Assembly: GCA_041859045.1 (NCBI GenBank)
Contig: JBHELB010000027.1
Coordinates: 1 to 64,000 of the forward strand
Direction of reading: 5' to 3'
From: JBHELB01 sp041859045
GTDB taxonomy: Bacteria > Hydrogenedentota > Hydrogenedentia > Hydrogenedentales > SLHB01
Length of the DNA: 64,000 nt
Part shown: positions 15,418-23,866 of the stretch, one piece after another
Layout: every line of letters begins with the position of its first letter
Position numbering within the stretch: position 1 is the stretch's first letter
Notes under the pieces: model-generated
What the model was told of the DNA's origin: nothing
Database searches by the model: none
The model's input: the letters and a program-made list of their open reading frames with translations, nothing else
Program-made: the position numbers and the translations under genes

Positions 15418-18348
15418 ATGTCTTCACTCGAAGGAGACTCCCAGGCTGAGTCCCCGAAGAAACTTCGGACGTTGCGGGAACAGACAGGTGCCCTCGGTTC
15501 CGAAGGCGGCAAGCGCACGCCGGGTCTTTCGGCGCGCGCGGCGCTTGATGCGCTTTCGGCGCATATCGCAATTCTCGACGAACGCGGCAAAATCCTCGCC
15601 GTAAACCAGGCGTGGCGGAATTTCGCGCAATCAAACGCCCCTTCCTTCACGGGACTGCTTGAAGGGGCGAACTATCTCGACGTGTGCGACATCGCCGCCG
15701 GCCCCGATTCGGCAGAGGCGACGGAGTTTGCCGCGGGACTCCGCGCGGTGCTTCATGGTGAACGCGACGAGTTCGTGATGGAGTATCCCTGCAACTCACC
15801 CGAGGAAGACCGCTGGTTCATGGGACGGGTGACGCGTTTTACCGAAGGTGGACACACCTACGCGGTGGTGGCGCATGAGAATATCACTGAGCGCCGCCGG
15901 ATGGAACAGGTGCTGCGCATCAGCGAGGAGCGCTATCGGACGGTTGTTGAGGACCAGACGGAACTTATCAGCCGTATACTCATGGACGGCACTATCCTAT
16001 TCGCCAACGAAGCATATTGCCGTTTCTGGGGTAAGTCCGCCATCGATCTAATCGGCAACAAATGGCATCCTCTCGCGGTGCCCGAGGACTTGTCCCATAT
16101 CGAACACCAGCTTACTTTGCTCTCTCCATCGCATCCTGTTGTGGAGGTCGAGAACCGGGTGCATGGCGCAGACGGCCAGATCCATTGGATGCACTTCATC
16201 AATCGAGGCCTATTTGACCGCTCAGGCCGTCTTACCGAAATCCAATCCGTGGGCCGCGACATCACCGAACGCAAATACGCGGAGGCCATCAAGGCCGCGC
16301 GGTTACACCTGCTCGAATTCGCGGTAACCCACTCTCTGCACGAACTCCTGGTCGAGACGCTCGATCAAGTCGAAATTCTCACCGACAGTAAGATCGGCTT
16401 CTACCATTTCGTCGAAGAAGATCAGATCACACTCTCGCTTCAGGCGTGGTCGACCGCTACGGCAAGAGACTACTGCACGGCGCAAGGCGAGGGGCTTCAT
16501 TACCCGGTGAACGACGCTGGGGTCTGGGCCGATTGCGTACGCGAGCGCCGCCCTATCGTCCACAACGATTACGCCTCGCTTACGGGGAAAAAAGGCCTTC
16601 CGCCGGGGCATGCGGCGGTGGTGCGCGAACTCACGGTGCCTGTGTTCCGCGGCGGAAGAATCGTCGCCGTCTTGGGCGTGGGCAACCGCTCCAGCGACTA
16701 TACGGAGCGCGATGTGGAACTCGTTGCGCGGCTCGCCGATCTCGCCTGGGACATCGCAGAACACCGGCGCGTCGAGGAGGCGTTGCACGTAAGCGAAGTA
16801 CAATTGTTAGAGTCGACGCAGATCCTGGAAAGCATTCTCGATAATACTCACATACTCGCCTCGCTTCTCGATCCGCAGTTCAACATCGTCTGGGTAAACC
16901 GCGCTTTCGCGGCGGCGGACAGAAAAGACCCGTCCTTCTATAAGGGGAAGAACCACTTTTCTCTCTATCCAAGTGAAGCGAACCGGGCTATCTTCCAGCG
17001 GGTCGTGGATACCGGTGTTTCCCATTTTGTGGAAAACGACGCATTCGTCTACCCCGATCAATCCGAGCGCGGCGTCACCTATTGGGATTGGAGTTTGGTC
17101 CCTGTGCGGAACGTCGACAAGGCGGTTTCAGGATTGGTCCTCACGCTGGTCGAGGTTACCGCGCGCGTGCGTGCCGAGGAGGCCCGGCTGCAGCTTGAAA
17201 CGCAGATGCAGCACGCACAGAAACTCGAGAGCTTGGGAATCTTGGCGGGGGGAATCGCGCACGACTTCAACAACTTGCTCGCCGCGATCCTGGGCAACGC
17301 GGATCTGGTGCTTCAGGATGAGGCGGCAACGCCCGTGATTCGCGAGAATGTGAGAGGCATCGTTGACGCTTCGAGGCGCGCCGCCGCGCTGACGCAACAG
17401 ATGCTGGCCTATTCCGGCCGAGGCCGTTTCGTCTCCGAACCGATGGACTTGAATGAGACGGTGCGCACACTGGCGGATCTGTTGAAGGCTTCCATCTCGA
17501 AAAAGACCACGCTAACGCTCAACCTTGCGCCTCATTTGCCCTCCATCCAAGCCGACGCCGCGCAGATGCAGCAACTGGTGATGAACCTGTTGCTCAACGC
17601 CGCGGAATCGCTCGGCCCCGAACGCGGCGGTAACATTACCGTCACTACGACCCTGCGGCATTGTTCCAAGGAGGAGCTTGCGCGGACGTGCCTCCTCGAG
17701 CAAGCCGCGGAAGGCGTCTATCTTTGCCTTGAAGTGGTGGATACCGGATGCGGCATGGACACTGGGACATTGGACCGGTTGTTCGAGCCGTTCTTCACTA
17801 CCAAGTTCACCGGGCGTGGTCTCGGCATGGCGGCCGTGCTGGGGATCGCGCGCGCTCACGACGCCGCAATCGCAGTCGAGAGCGTTCCCGGCGCCGGCAC
17901 CACGGTGCGCGTCTACCTTCAACCCGTTCCCTCAACGTCTGCTGCGAGGACCTCCGCACGACCCGCTGCGCCCGCACCGGCCTCCGGCACGGTATTGTTC
18001 GTCGACGACGAGCCTTCCGTGCGCGATGTGGGCGAGCGCATTCTGCGTCGCTTGGGCTATGATGTGCTGCTCGCGTGCGACGGGATCGAAGCGCTGGAAG
18101 TGTTCGAGAAACATCAGGACCGCATCGTTTGTGTCGTGCTGGATCTCAGCATGCCTCGCATGGATGGCGAGGAGACGTTTCATCGGTTGCGGGCGCTCAA
18201 TCCCGAATGTCCTGTCGTGTTGGCCAGCGGCTATCCCGAAGCGGAGATCGAAACACGGCTTGGGCCTCTCCATGCCACGGCGTTCATGCAAAAGCCCTTC
18301 GACATCAAAACGCTCGCCCTCAACATCGAGCGGCTTCGCGCTCTATAG
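15418..18348 (+). CDS. Soluble hybrid sensor histidine kinase: PAS, PAS, GAF, PAS, HisKA, HATPase, receiver
   Basis: 976 residues from ATG 15418, which has a GAAAGGGA ribosome site and lies downstream of a good promoter. Domains: PAS (about 40-150), PAS (about 166-285), GAF (about 295-448), PAS (about 462-581), HisKA with His615 in AHDFNN, HATPase (N box LLNAAES; G boxes DTGCGMD and GRGLGMAA) and a C-terminal receiver with Asp909 in VVLDLSMP. No transmembrane helix is visible. It is a paralogue of the kinase at 1238-4537: the GAF block (SKIGFYHFVEEDQITLSLQA) and the kinase core are closely alike, while the N-terminal sensor part differs. No output domain is fused, and the gene stands alone, facing the VWA gene tail to tail with a three-base gap. 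Confidence 0.9.
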   Translation: MSSLEGDSQAESPKKLRTLREQTGALGSEGGKRTPGLSARAALDALSAHIAILDERGKILAVNQAWRNFAQSNAPSFTGLLEGANYLDVCDIAAGPDSAEATEFAAGLRAVLHGERDEFVMEYPCNSPEEDRWFMGRVTRFTEGGHTYAVVAHENITERRRMEQVLRISEERYRTVVEDQTELISRILMDGTILFANEAYCRFWGKSAIDLIGNKWHPLAVPEDLSHIEHQLTLLSPSHPVVEVENRVHGADGQIHWMHFINRGLFDRSGRLTEIQSVGRDITERKYAEAIKAARLHLLEFAVTHSLHELLVETLDQVEILTDSKIGFYHFVEEDQITLSLQAWSTATARDYCTAQGEGLHYPVNDAGVWADCVRERRPIVHNDYASLTGKKGLPPGHAAVVRELTVPVFRGGRIVAVLGVGNRSSDYTERDVELVARLADLAWDIAEHRRVEEALHVSEVQLLESTQILESILDNTHILASLLDPQFNIVWVNRAFAAADRKDPSFYKGKNHFSLYPSEANRAIFQRVVDTGVSHFVENDAFVYPDQSERGVTYWDWSLVPVRNVDKAVSGLVLTLVEVTARVRAEEARLQLETQMQHAQKLESLGILAGGIAHDFNNLLAAILGNADLVLQDEAATPVIRENVRGIVDASRRAAALTQQMLAYSGRGRFVSEPMDLNETVRTLADLLKASISKKTTLTLNLAPHLPSIQADAAQMQQLVMNLLLNAAESLGPERGGNITVTTTLRHCSKEELARTCLLEQAAEGVYLCLEVVDTGCGMDTGTLDRLFEPFFTTKFTGRGLGMAAVLGIARAHDAAIAVESVPGAGTTVRVYLQPVPSTSAARTSARPAAPAPASGTVLFVDDEPSVRDVGERILRRLGYDVLLACDGIEALEVFEKHQDRIVCVVLDLSMPRMDGEETFHRLRALNPECPVVLASGYPEAEIETRLGPLHATAFMQKPFDIKTLALNIERLRAL

Positions 18349-18351
18349 CGA

Positions 18352-20112
18352 CTACTTGTTGTAGATGGTCTTGACGTTATGCGCGGCGCCGAGCTTGCGG
18401 ATTTCCGAGATCAACTCGGGGCGCTCGCCGTCGCGGCAGACCTCGCCGATGAGGAAGTATATGCGCTGGAACGCCCACTGACGCGCAATCTCCGCAGGCC
18501 CCGCTGAAGCCTTGCTGAGATCGGCTTTGAAAATCACCTCTTTCGATTTTCCGCCGGTTACTCCGGTTAGCCGCATCACGAACTCCTTGTCCTTGCGCGG
18601 ATCGAAGCGCCCGTAAACGGTCATCGGTTTGCCCGCGTAGAAATCGAGCAGTTCGCGCGGATACACGGAATTGGGTTCGATGCCGCTGTAATTCGCCCGG
18701 CAATTGATCAGCACCGGCGCATCAATGCGGCCGCACTGCTTCGCGATCTCGCCGCTGTAGCGATCCAAGTCCTGAATCAGATAGGACTCGCCGCGATTGA
18801 GGTACGTGAGCAGATCGAGCAGATACGCGTTTACCGTGTTGCCCCCACCGAACGCGAAAACGGGCACGCGGCGCGCGTTGTCGGCGGTAAGCTCGTTGAT
18901 AATCGTGCGCGCATCGATAAAGCCCTTGGTGGGGCGTCCGTCGGTAACGAGAATGACCATGCCGGGCATGCCGTTGGTGGGCGACTGCACAATCGGCTGC
19001 ACCGCGCGGAACACGTCGGTCTCGCCGCCGGCTTTGAGGCCGGTCAAGAACGCCGTCGCCGCGGCTTTGTTATCCGGTGCCGCAAGGACAGGTTCCGGGC
19101 GGAAGAACGACGGCGTATCGCGGAAAACGACGACGTTGAAGCGATCCGTGGGGCGCAGTTGCGCAATCGTCTTGCGTAACCCCTCAGTCGCGAGATCGAG
19201 CTTGCGCTGGATAATACTGGCCGACGCATCGACGATGAACGTGACGCATTTGGGGATGGGTGCGATGTCGGCGTCCTTCTTGGGCGCGATGTGCAACCGG
19301 AAATAGCCCGGACCGCCATCCGCGGGGCGATAGGATTCGAGGCTGACGTCGACAAGATCGTCCATGAACGCGTAAGGGCGATCCTGGGAGATCTGCTCCT
19401 TCACCGCGACGCGTGCGCGCGGCTCGCTCTCGGGAAGGAGATTCGAATCGTCCAATGTGACGGGGCGTTCGAGAATAGGCTCCAGCGGTCCCGCGCTCGA
19501 AGCAGGCCCTGCGGCGTCGGAATTCATCGCGGCGACATTCGGCGCGAAATCCGGCGCTTGCGGGCGCAACACCAGCACCGCATTGCCCTCGCCGGGTTCG
19601 CCGCGCAGCGCCGGGTATTCGTTCTCGCCCACGATGCGCGTGGAACTCGGCGTTACGAGCCGCCGCGTGACCTGAATGTCTTGCCGCGCGCGCGCTTCGG
19701 AGATCTCGACGACCTGCGCGTCGACTTCCTTCAACAAGTCCGGTTGCGGCGCAAGGTCGTGCTGCCGCTCGAGCACATCGGCCGCCGCGCGTTCCGCCAC
19801 CTGGGGAATGTCCACGGCTTGCGGCGTAAGAGAAGGCGCGGGCTGAATCCGCTCGCTCTCGCGTTTGAGCAGATCCTTCACCGACCCCGGACGGCTCGCG
19901 AGCGATTCGCTCTCCGCCTGCGCGGGTTCGGACGGCATAGGCAACGGAACGGCGTTGTCCCACAGTTCCACGCGGAACGGCACGGCCTTTTGCGCGCGGC
20001 CGGGGCCGGTGTGGGACATAAGGATGCTGGGCGCAACGGCCACGACGCCGAGATGCACGACGACGGACAGGGCGATGCTTACCGCCAGCCAGGTCCGCCG
20101 CTGCATGACCAT
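18352..20112 (-). CDS. Membrane-anchored VWA-domain protein with a TonB/TolA-type SxxxH transmembrane helix
   Basis: 586 residues. The only membrane segment is at the N-terminus (residues 7-31, followed by a long periplasmic region), and it contains S16-VVV-H20, the SxxxH motif by which TonB and TolA engage ExbB/ExbD or TolQ/TolR. A Pro/Glu/Ala-rich linker (about 50-230) leads to a von Willebrand factor A domain (about 287-455) with an intact metal site: D295-A-S-A-S, a GGETD threonine and VTDGRP. A helical/beta tail follows. It is the last gene after exbB, exbD and the TPR gene, 22 bases after the latter. VWA domains bind protein ligands through the metal. I infer that the motor drives this VWA domain, as TolQR drives TolA; TonB/TolA C-terminal domains are absent. 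Confidence 0.85.
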   Translation of the reverse strand: MVMQRRTWLAVSIALSVVVHLGVVAVAPSILMSHTGPGRAQKAVPFRVELWDNAVPLPMPSEPAQAESESLASRPGSVKDLLKRESERIQPAPSLTPQAVDIPQVAERAAADVLERQHDLAPQPDLLKEVDAQVVEISEARARQDIQVTRRLVTPSSTRIVGENEYPALRGEPGEGNAVLVLRPQAPDFAPNVAAMNSDAAGPASSAGPLEPILERPVTLDDSNLLPESEPRARVAVKEQISQDRPYAFMDDLVDVSLESYRPADGGPGYFRLHIAPKKDADIAPIPKCVTFIVDASASIIQRKLDLATEGLRKTIAQLRPTDRFNVVVFRDTPSFFRPEPVLAAPDNKAAATAFLTGLKAGGETDVFRAVQPIVQSPTNGMPGMVILVTDGRPTKGFIDARTIINELTADNARRVPVFAFGGGNTVNAYLLDLLTYLNRGESYLIQDLDRYSGEIAKQCGRIDAPVLINCRANYSGIEPNSVYPRELLDFYAGKPMTVYGRFDPRKDKEFVMRLTGVTGGKSKEVIFKADLSKASAGPAEIARQWAFQRIYFLIGEVCRDGERPELISEIRKLGAAHNVKTIYNK

Positions 20113-20134
20113 GATAGTACCGTCCTTCTGCGCG

Positions 20135-22546
20135 TTACTTCAGTTCGGCCAGGCGCTGCGCCGCTTTGGGCGCCTGAGGACTCTTGGGGTAGTCCTGGCC
20201 GAGTTCCTGATACGCCTTCTTCGCCTGATCGGCGCGGCCCGCCTTCTCGTAGCACTGTCCCGCGCGCCACAACGCCTCGGGCGACAGTTCCTCGTGCAGG
20301 AACAGAATCGCGATGCGCATGTAATGCCGTGCCGCGTCCTCAAAATCCTGTTTGGCCTCGGCCAGTTCGCCCAACCGCAGACGCGCGCGCGCCGCCGTGT
20401 CGCCGGTGTTCGCGTTCGCCGCGTCTTCATACAACGCAAGCGCCTTGTCCACTTCCTTCTTCTTCTCGTGAAGCTGCGCCATGCGATAGCGCGCGTCCAC
20501 CGCCGCCGCGCTCTGCGGCTTCAATTCGATTACCTTCTGATACAACGCGAGCGCCTTGTCCGCGTGACCGGCTTCGTCCTGACACTCGGCGATCTTGAAG
20601 CGCACCCGTTCAGGATTCGGGTACGAGGGTACCGCCGTCAGCAGCGTTTCGAGCATTTGCGCCGCGGCATCCCACTTCTTCTGATCGAACAGCCGTTGCG
20701 AGGCCCAGACATAGGTCGTCTCGTTCAGCGGTACGTTCGGAAACTCGTTCACCAAGCGCAAAAACAGATCCGCCGCGCCGTCGTAGTCCTTGGTCTCGTA
20801 CCGAGCGAGCGCGAGGCCCTTGAGCGCCGGGCCTGTGAATGCGCTCGGCGGCGCGGCCAATGCGGCCTGATACTCCGCGACGGCCTTCACCGGGTCCTTG
20901 CCTTCGCGCAGGAGGTAATCGCCCGTGCGCAAGTGCGCCTCGGGCACGTTCGGATTCGACGGATACTTGCTCGCGAGCGCGCGGAAGGCGTCAGCGCTTT
21001 CCTTAAAGTTCTTCATATTGTGGTACGTCAGCGCGAGACGATACAGCGCCTCTTGCTCGGTTGTCGCGTCGGGTTTCCCGTCGAGAATGCTCTTGTACTT
21101 CGCAACCGCCTGGTCAAACGCCGCCGCAAAGAACTGCGCATCGCCCACGCGCATCACCGCCTGGCCCGTCAGCGGGTGTTCCGGGTACTGCTTGCCGAAC
21201 GTCTCGAAAGCCTGCGCGGCCTCGGGGCTGCGTCCAAGCTGCGTCAGGCATTCGCCTGCCTTGAACAACGCCTCCGGGGCGAACTCGCTTTTCGGGAACT
21301 TTTCGAACACGGTCTGAAATTGCTGGTAGGCGGGTTCGAATGCGCCTTCCTGCGCGAGGAGTGATCCGAGTAGAAAGGCCCCATCGCCCGCAAGCGGCGA
21401 AGCGGGACTTGCCTGCAAAAACGCCTGCACTTCCGTCTTCGCTTCGGCCGGCTTTTCCGCGAGATAGAGCGCCCAGGCCAGTTTGCATTGCGCGCGCCCC
21501 GCGAACTCGCTGTTCGGGTATTTCCCCATCACCGCGCGATACGCGGCGACAGCCTGGTCGTATTGCTTCTGATCTTGCAGGCAATTGGCCTGAAGATACT
21601 GCACGCCCGCCGCGCGCTCCGATGTCGCATACTTGGCCAGGAACTCGCCCGCCGCCGCGCCCGCTTCTGGGTATTTCTTTGCGTGGTAGAGCGCCCACGT
21701 CAGCCCATAGGCGGCACGTTCCGCGTAATCCGAATCCGGGAATTCCTTCTTCAGTTGGTCGTAAGCGGCTGCGGCCTGCTCAAACCAACCGACCGCGTCG
21801 TAGGCCTCTGCGGCGCGGAAACGACTCTCGCGGCGCAACGCGGCCGGCGCGCCCGCGTTCTCCGCCACCGCCGAAAACTCGACCGCCGCGTTCTGCCCTT
21901 GGTTCAGCGCGAGCTGCACAAAACCGAGTTGGTAGCGCGCATACGGCGCGAGCGGATCCGCGCCAAATTCCTGCGCAATGCGTGCAAACGCCGCCTGCGC
22001 CGCGGGGTAGTCGGTTTTCTCGTAGCGGATCTTGCCCAATTCATACAGCGCCCCGGCGCGCACATCGCCTGGCGCATCGCTTGTCGATAGCGGTTCGAGC
22101 GCCGCGGCAGCCTCATCGGCCTTGCCGAGGCGATGCAGCAGTTCCCCGCGACGCAACTGCGCGCGCGCGCGCTGCACCGCATCCTTGCCGATTGCGAGAA
22201 ACGCATCAAATGCCGCGAGGGCAGGTTCATTGTTGCTCGTGGCGTATTCCGACTCGCCCAGGCGATATTGCGCGGCTGCGGCCTGCGCGCCTTGCGGATA
22301 CGCCTTGAGGTAGGCGCGGTATTCGGTGGCGGCTTCGCGGTAGAGTCCGCGCAAGAACAGGCCGTTGGCAAAATCGAATTGCGTCTGATCCGGCGACGGC
22401 GCGGTGGCGAGGGGCGGCGCGGCGTTGCTTTCGGCCGGGGCCGTCGGCAGCAGCGGTAAAGCGTCGAGCGGCGCGGGTGCCTGCGCGAAGGCTGCCGCAC
22501 TCATCAGGCATGCCGCGAGCGCGGCTGTCCACCGCGTCCGGCTCAT
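20135..22546 (-). CDS. Periplasmic tetratricopeptide-repeat protein (CpoB/BamD-like arrays)
   Basis: 803 residues from ATG 22546 (GAGGA upstream). A signal peptide (MSRTRWTAALAACLMSAAAFA) is followed by a Pro/Ala linker and then about twenty tetratricopeptide units from residue 60 to the end, in the style of the YbgF/CpoB and BamD outer-membrane TPR domains (AAAQYRLGESEY, EALYRLALTYHNMKNFKESA, EALWRAGQCYEKAGRADQAK). It would form a long superhelical scaffold in the periplasm. Its ATG overlaps the exbD stop (ATGA 22543-22546). In the Tol-Pal system a small TPR protein, CpoB, is encoded beside tolQRAB-pal and couples the motor to wall synthesis; by position this much longer protein could play the matching role. 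Confidence 0.85.
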   Translation of the reverse strand: MSRTRWTAALAACLMSAAAFAQAPAPLDALPLLPTAPAESNAAPPLATAPSPDQTQFDFANGLFLRGLYREAATEYRAYLKAYPQGAQAAAAQYRLGESEYATSNNEPALAAFDAFLAIGKDAVQRARAQLRRGELLHRLGKADEAAAALEPLSTSDAPGDVRAGALYELGKIRYEKTDYPAAQAAFARIAQEFGADPLAPYARYQLGFVQLALNQGQNAAVEFSAVAENAGAPAALRRESRFRAAEAYDAVGWFEQAAAAYDQLKKEFPDSDYAERAAYGLTWALYHAKKYPEAGAAAGEFLAKYATSERAAGVQYLQANCLQDQKQYDQAVAAYRAVMGKYPNSEFAGRAQCKLAWALYLAEKPAEAKTEVQAFLQASPASPLAGDGAFLLGSLLAQEGAFEPAYQQFQTVFEKFPKSEFAPEALFKAGECLTQLGRSPEAAQAFETFGKQYPEHPLTGQAVMRVGDAQFFAAAFDQAVAKYKSILDGKPDATTEQEALYRLALTYHNMKNFKESADAFRALASKYPSNPNVPEAHLRTGDYLLREGKDPVKAVAEYQAALAAPPSAFTGPALKGLALARYETKDYDGAADLFLRLVNEFPNVPLNETTYVWASQRLFDQKKWDAAAQMLETLLTAVPSYPNPERVRFKIAECQDEAGHADKALALYQKVIELKPQSAAAVDARYRMAQLHEKKKEVDKALALYEDAANANTGDTAARARLRLGELAEAKQDFEDAARHYMRIAILFLHEELSPEALWRAGQCYEKAGRADQAKKAYQELGQDYPKSPQAPKAAQRLAELK

Positions 22547-22965
22547 TTCCTCGGCTCCTCTTGCACAGCCGCGAACGAGACGTTCTGGATGTCCGCGTTC
22601 TTGCAGCAATTGAGCACGTCGATGGCGCGGCCCAACATCGCCTCGCGATCGCCGCGAATAATCACCGCGCCGCCCGGGAAATACTCCGCGACGCGGTTCA
22701 GCACGTCTTGCAGTTCGCCGATGGTCATTTCGCGATCGTTGAGCACGATCTTGCCGTCGTTGCGCAGGTTGATGAAAATTTCGCCGCGCGTGCGTTGGTT
22801 CTGCACGGCGGCATTCGCCGTGGGCAGCTTGATGTCGATCTCGCTCTCGATCACCGCATACACCGATGTGGTCATAAAGAACACCAGGGTGATAAACACA
22901 ATGTCGATCAGCGGCGCGAACGGAATGCCCTCTTCGCTTTCGAAGGCTTTCTTCCCGATCCGCAT
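22543..22965 (-). CDS. exbD: ExbD/TolR-family proton-channel subunit
   Basis: 140 residues: a short cytoplasmic N-terminus, one transmembrane helix with the essential acidic residue Asp21 in APLIDIVFITLVFFMTTS (equivalent to ExbD Asp25), and a periplasmic domain ending in the GGAVIIRGDREAMLGRAIDVL pattern. It forms the proton path with ExbB/TolQ at the inner membrane. Its ATG overlaps the exbB stop by one base (TAATG), and its own stop overlaps the TPR gene start. The ExbD/TolR choice cannot be made by sequence alone. Confidence 0.93.
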   Translation of the reverse strand: MRIGKKAFESEEGIPFAPLIDIVFITLVFFMTTSVYAVIESEIDIKLPTANAAVQNQRTRGEIFINLRNDGKIVLNDREMTIGELQDVLNRVAEYFPGGAVIIRGDREAMLGRAIDVLNCCKNADIQNVSFAAVQEEPRK

Positions 22966-23756
22966 TACGATTCCCTCCGCGCGAGGAGTTCAATGGCTTC
23001 GGTGGCTTGCGATTCGACTTCCGAGATCACGCGCAGCACGCGTCCGCGCAAGTAGTAGTAGCAAATCATCGCGGGAATCGCGACGATGAGGCCCGCAGCG
23101 GTCGTCACCATCGCCTGCGCCACCCCGTTCGCCACTTCAATCGTCTTGACCTGGCTGTCGTCGTAGGCGATCGAGCCGAAGGCGTTCATCATGCCCCAGA
23201 CCGTGCCCAGGAGTCCCAGCAGCGGCGCGATAGTCCCGACGTTGTTCAGGTACGAGATGCGCTGCCACAGTGCCGTCGCGCCGCGTTCGCCTTCGCTTTC
23301 CATGGCTTCCTGGATCACGTAGCGGTCATGGCCGTGCATTTTCAGGCCCGCCTGCAACACGCGCGCAAACAACTCGTCGCGCCCTTCGCACATGCGGTAC
23401 GCTTCGCGGATCTCGCCAGCTACGATCTGGCCGTGTACGCGTTTGATCAACATCGGCGGCACTTCGCGTGCCGGCGTGATCGTGAACAGACAATACACGC
23501 CCAACGCCAACCCGATGACGCTGATCGCGCCGATCACCCATAGGATAACCCCGCCCGCCCGCATCATGTCGGCGACGGTCATGCGCGGTGCCGGTCCCAC
23601 CCCGCTCAGCACGTCGCTGGCGGTGTCCGCGGCCGAGGCTTGTGGCGCAACCGTTGTTTCGGCGGCCGGGGCGGCCTCCTGGGCAAACGCTCCGCTGCCC
23701 AGTCCTGCAACCACTAGCAGCGCCAACGCCAACGCGGGCCATCGTTTGAGGGCCAT
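22965..23756 (-). CDS. exbB: ExbB/TolQ/MotA-family motor subunit with N-terminal export extension
   Basis: 263 residues. An N-terminal signal-like segment (MALKRWPALALALLVVAGLGSGAFA) and a periplasmic Ala/Pro stretch precede the three-helix MotA/TolQ/ExbB core: helix 1 near 68-90, and the conserved pair NVGTIAPLLGLLGTVWGMMNAF and MVTTAAGLIVAIPAMICYYYL, whose Thr and Pro residues line the proton channel. The extra N-terminal region resembles long ExbB variants of TonB2-type systems. AAAGGAG precedes ATG 23756. It is the first gene of an exbB-exbD-TPR-VWA operon whose genes overlap or nearly touch. Confidence 0.93.
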   Translation of the reverse strand: MALKRWPALALALLVVAGLGSGAFAQEAAPAAETTVAPQASAADTASDVLSGVGPAPRMTVADMMRAGGVILWVIGAISVIGLALGVYCLFTITPAREVPPMLIKRVHGQIVAGEIREAYRMCEGRDELFARVLQAGLKMHGHDRYVIQEAMESEGERGATALWQRISYLNNVGTIAPLLGLLGTVWGMMNAFGSIAYDDSQVKTIEVANGVAQAMVTTAAGLIVAIPAMICYYYLRGRVLRVISEVESQATEAIELLARRES

Positions 23757-23866
23757 GTCGATTCGCTCCTTTCGTAATCCAGCGCCGAACAGGACGTATC
23801 TTGCGCAGGAAGAACTCCCTTGCGTTCGTTAATTCCCGTATTCCCGGAAAAGTTGCAGTTTCCGGG

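Noticed and set aside
18352..23756. Classical Tol-Pal or TonB operon
   Set aside because: No TolA/TonB C-terminal domain, TolB propeller or Pal lipoprotein is encoded here; the VWA and long TPR proteins take those positions.
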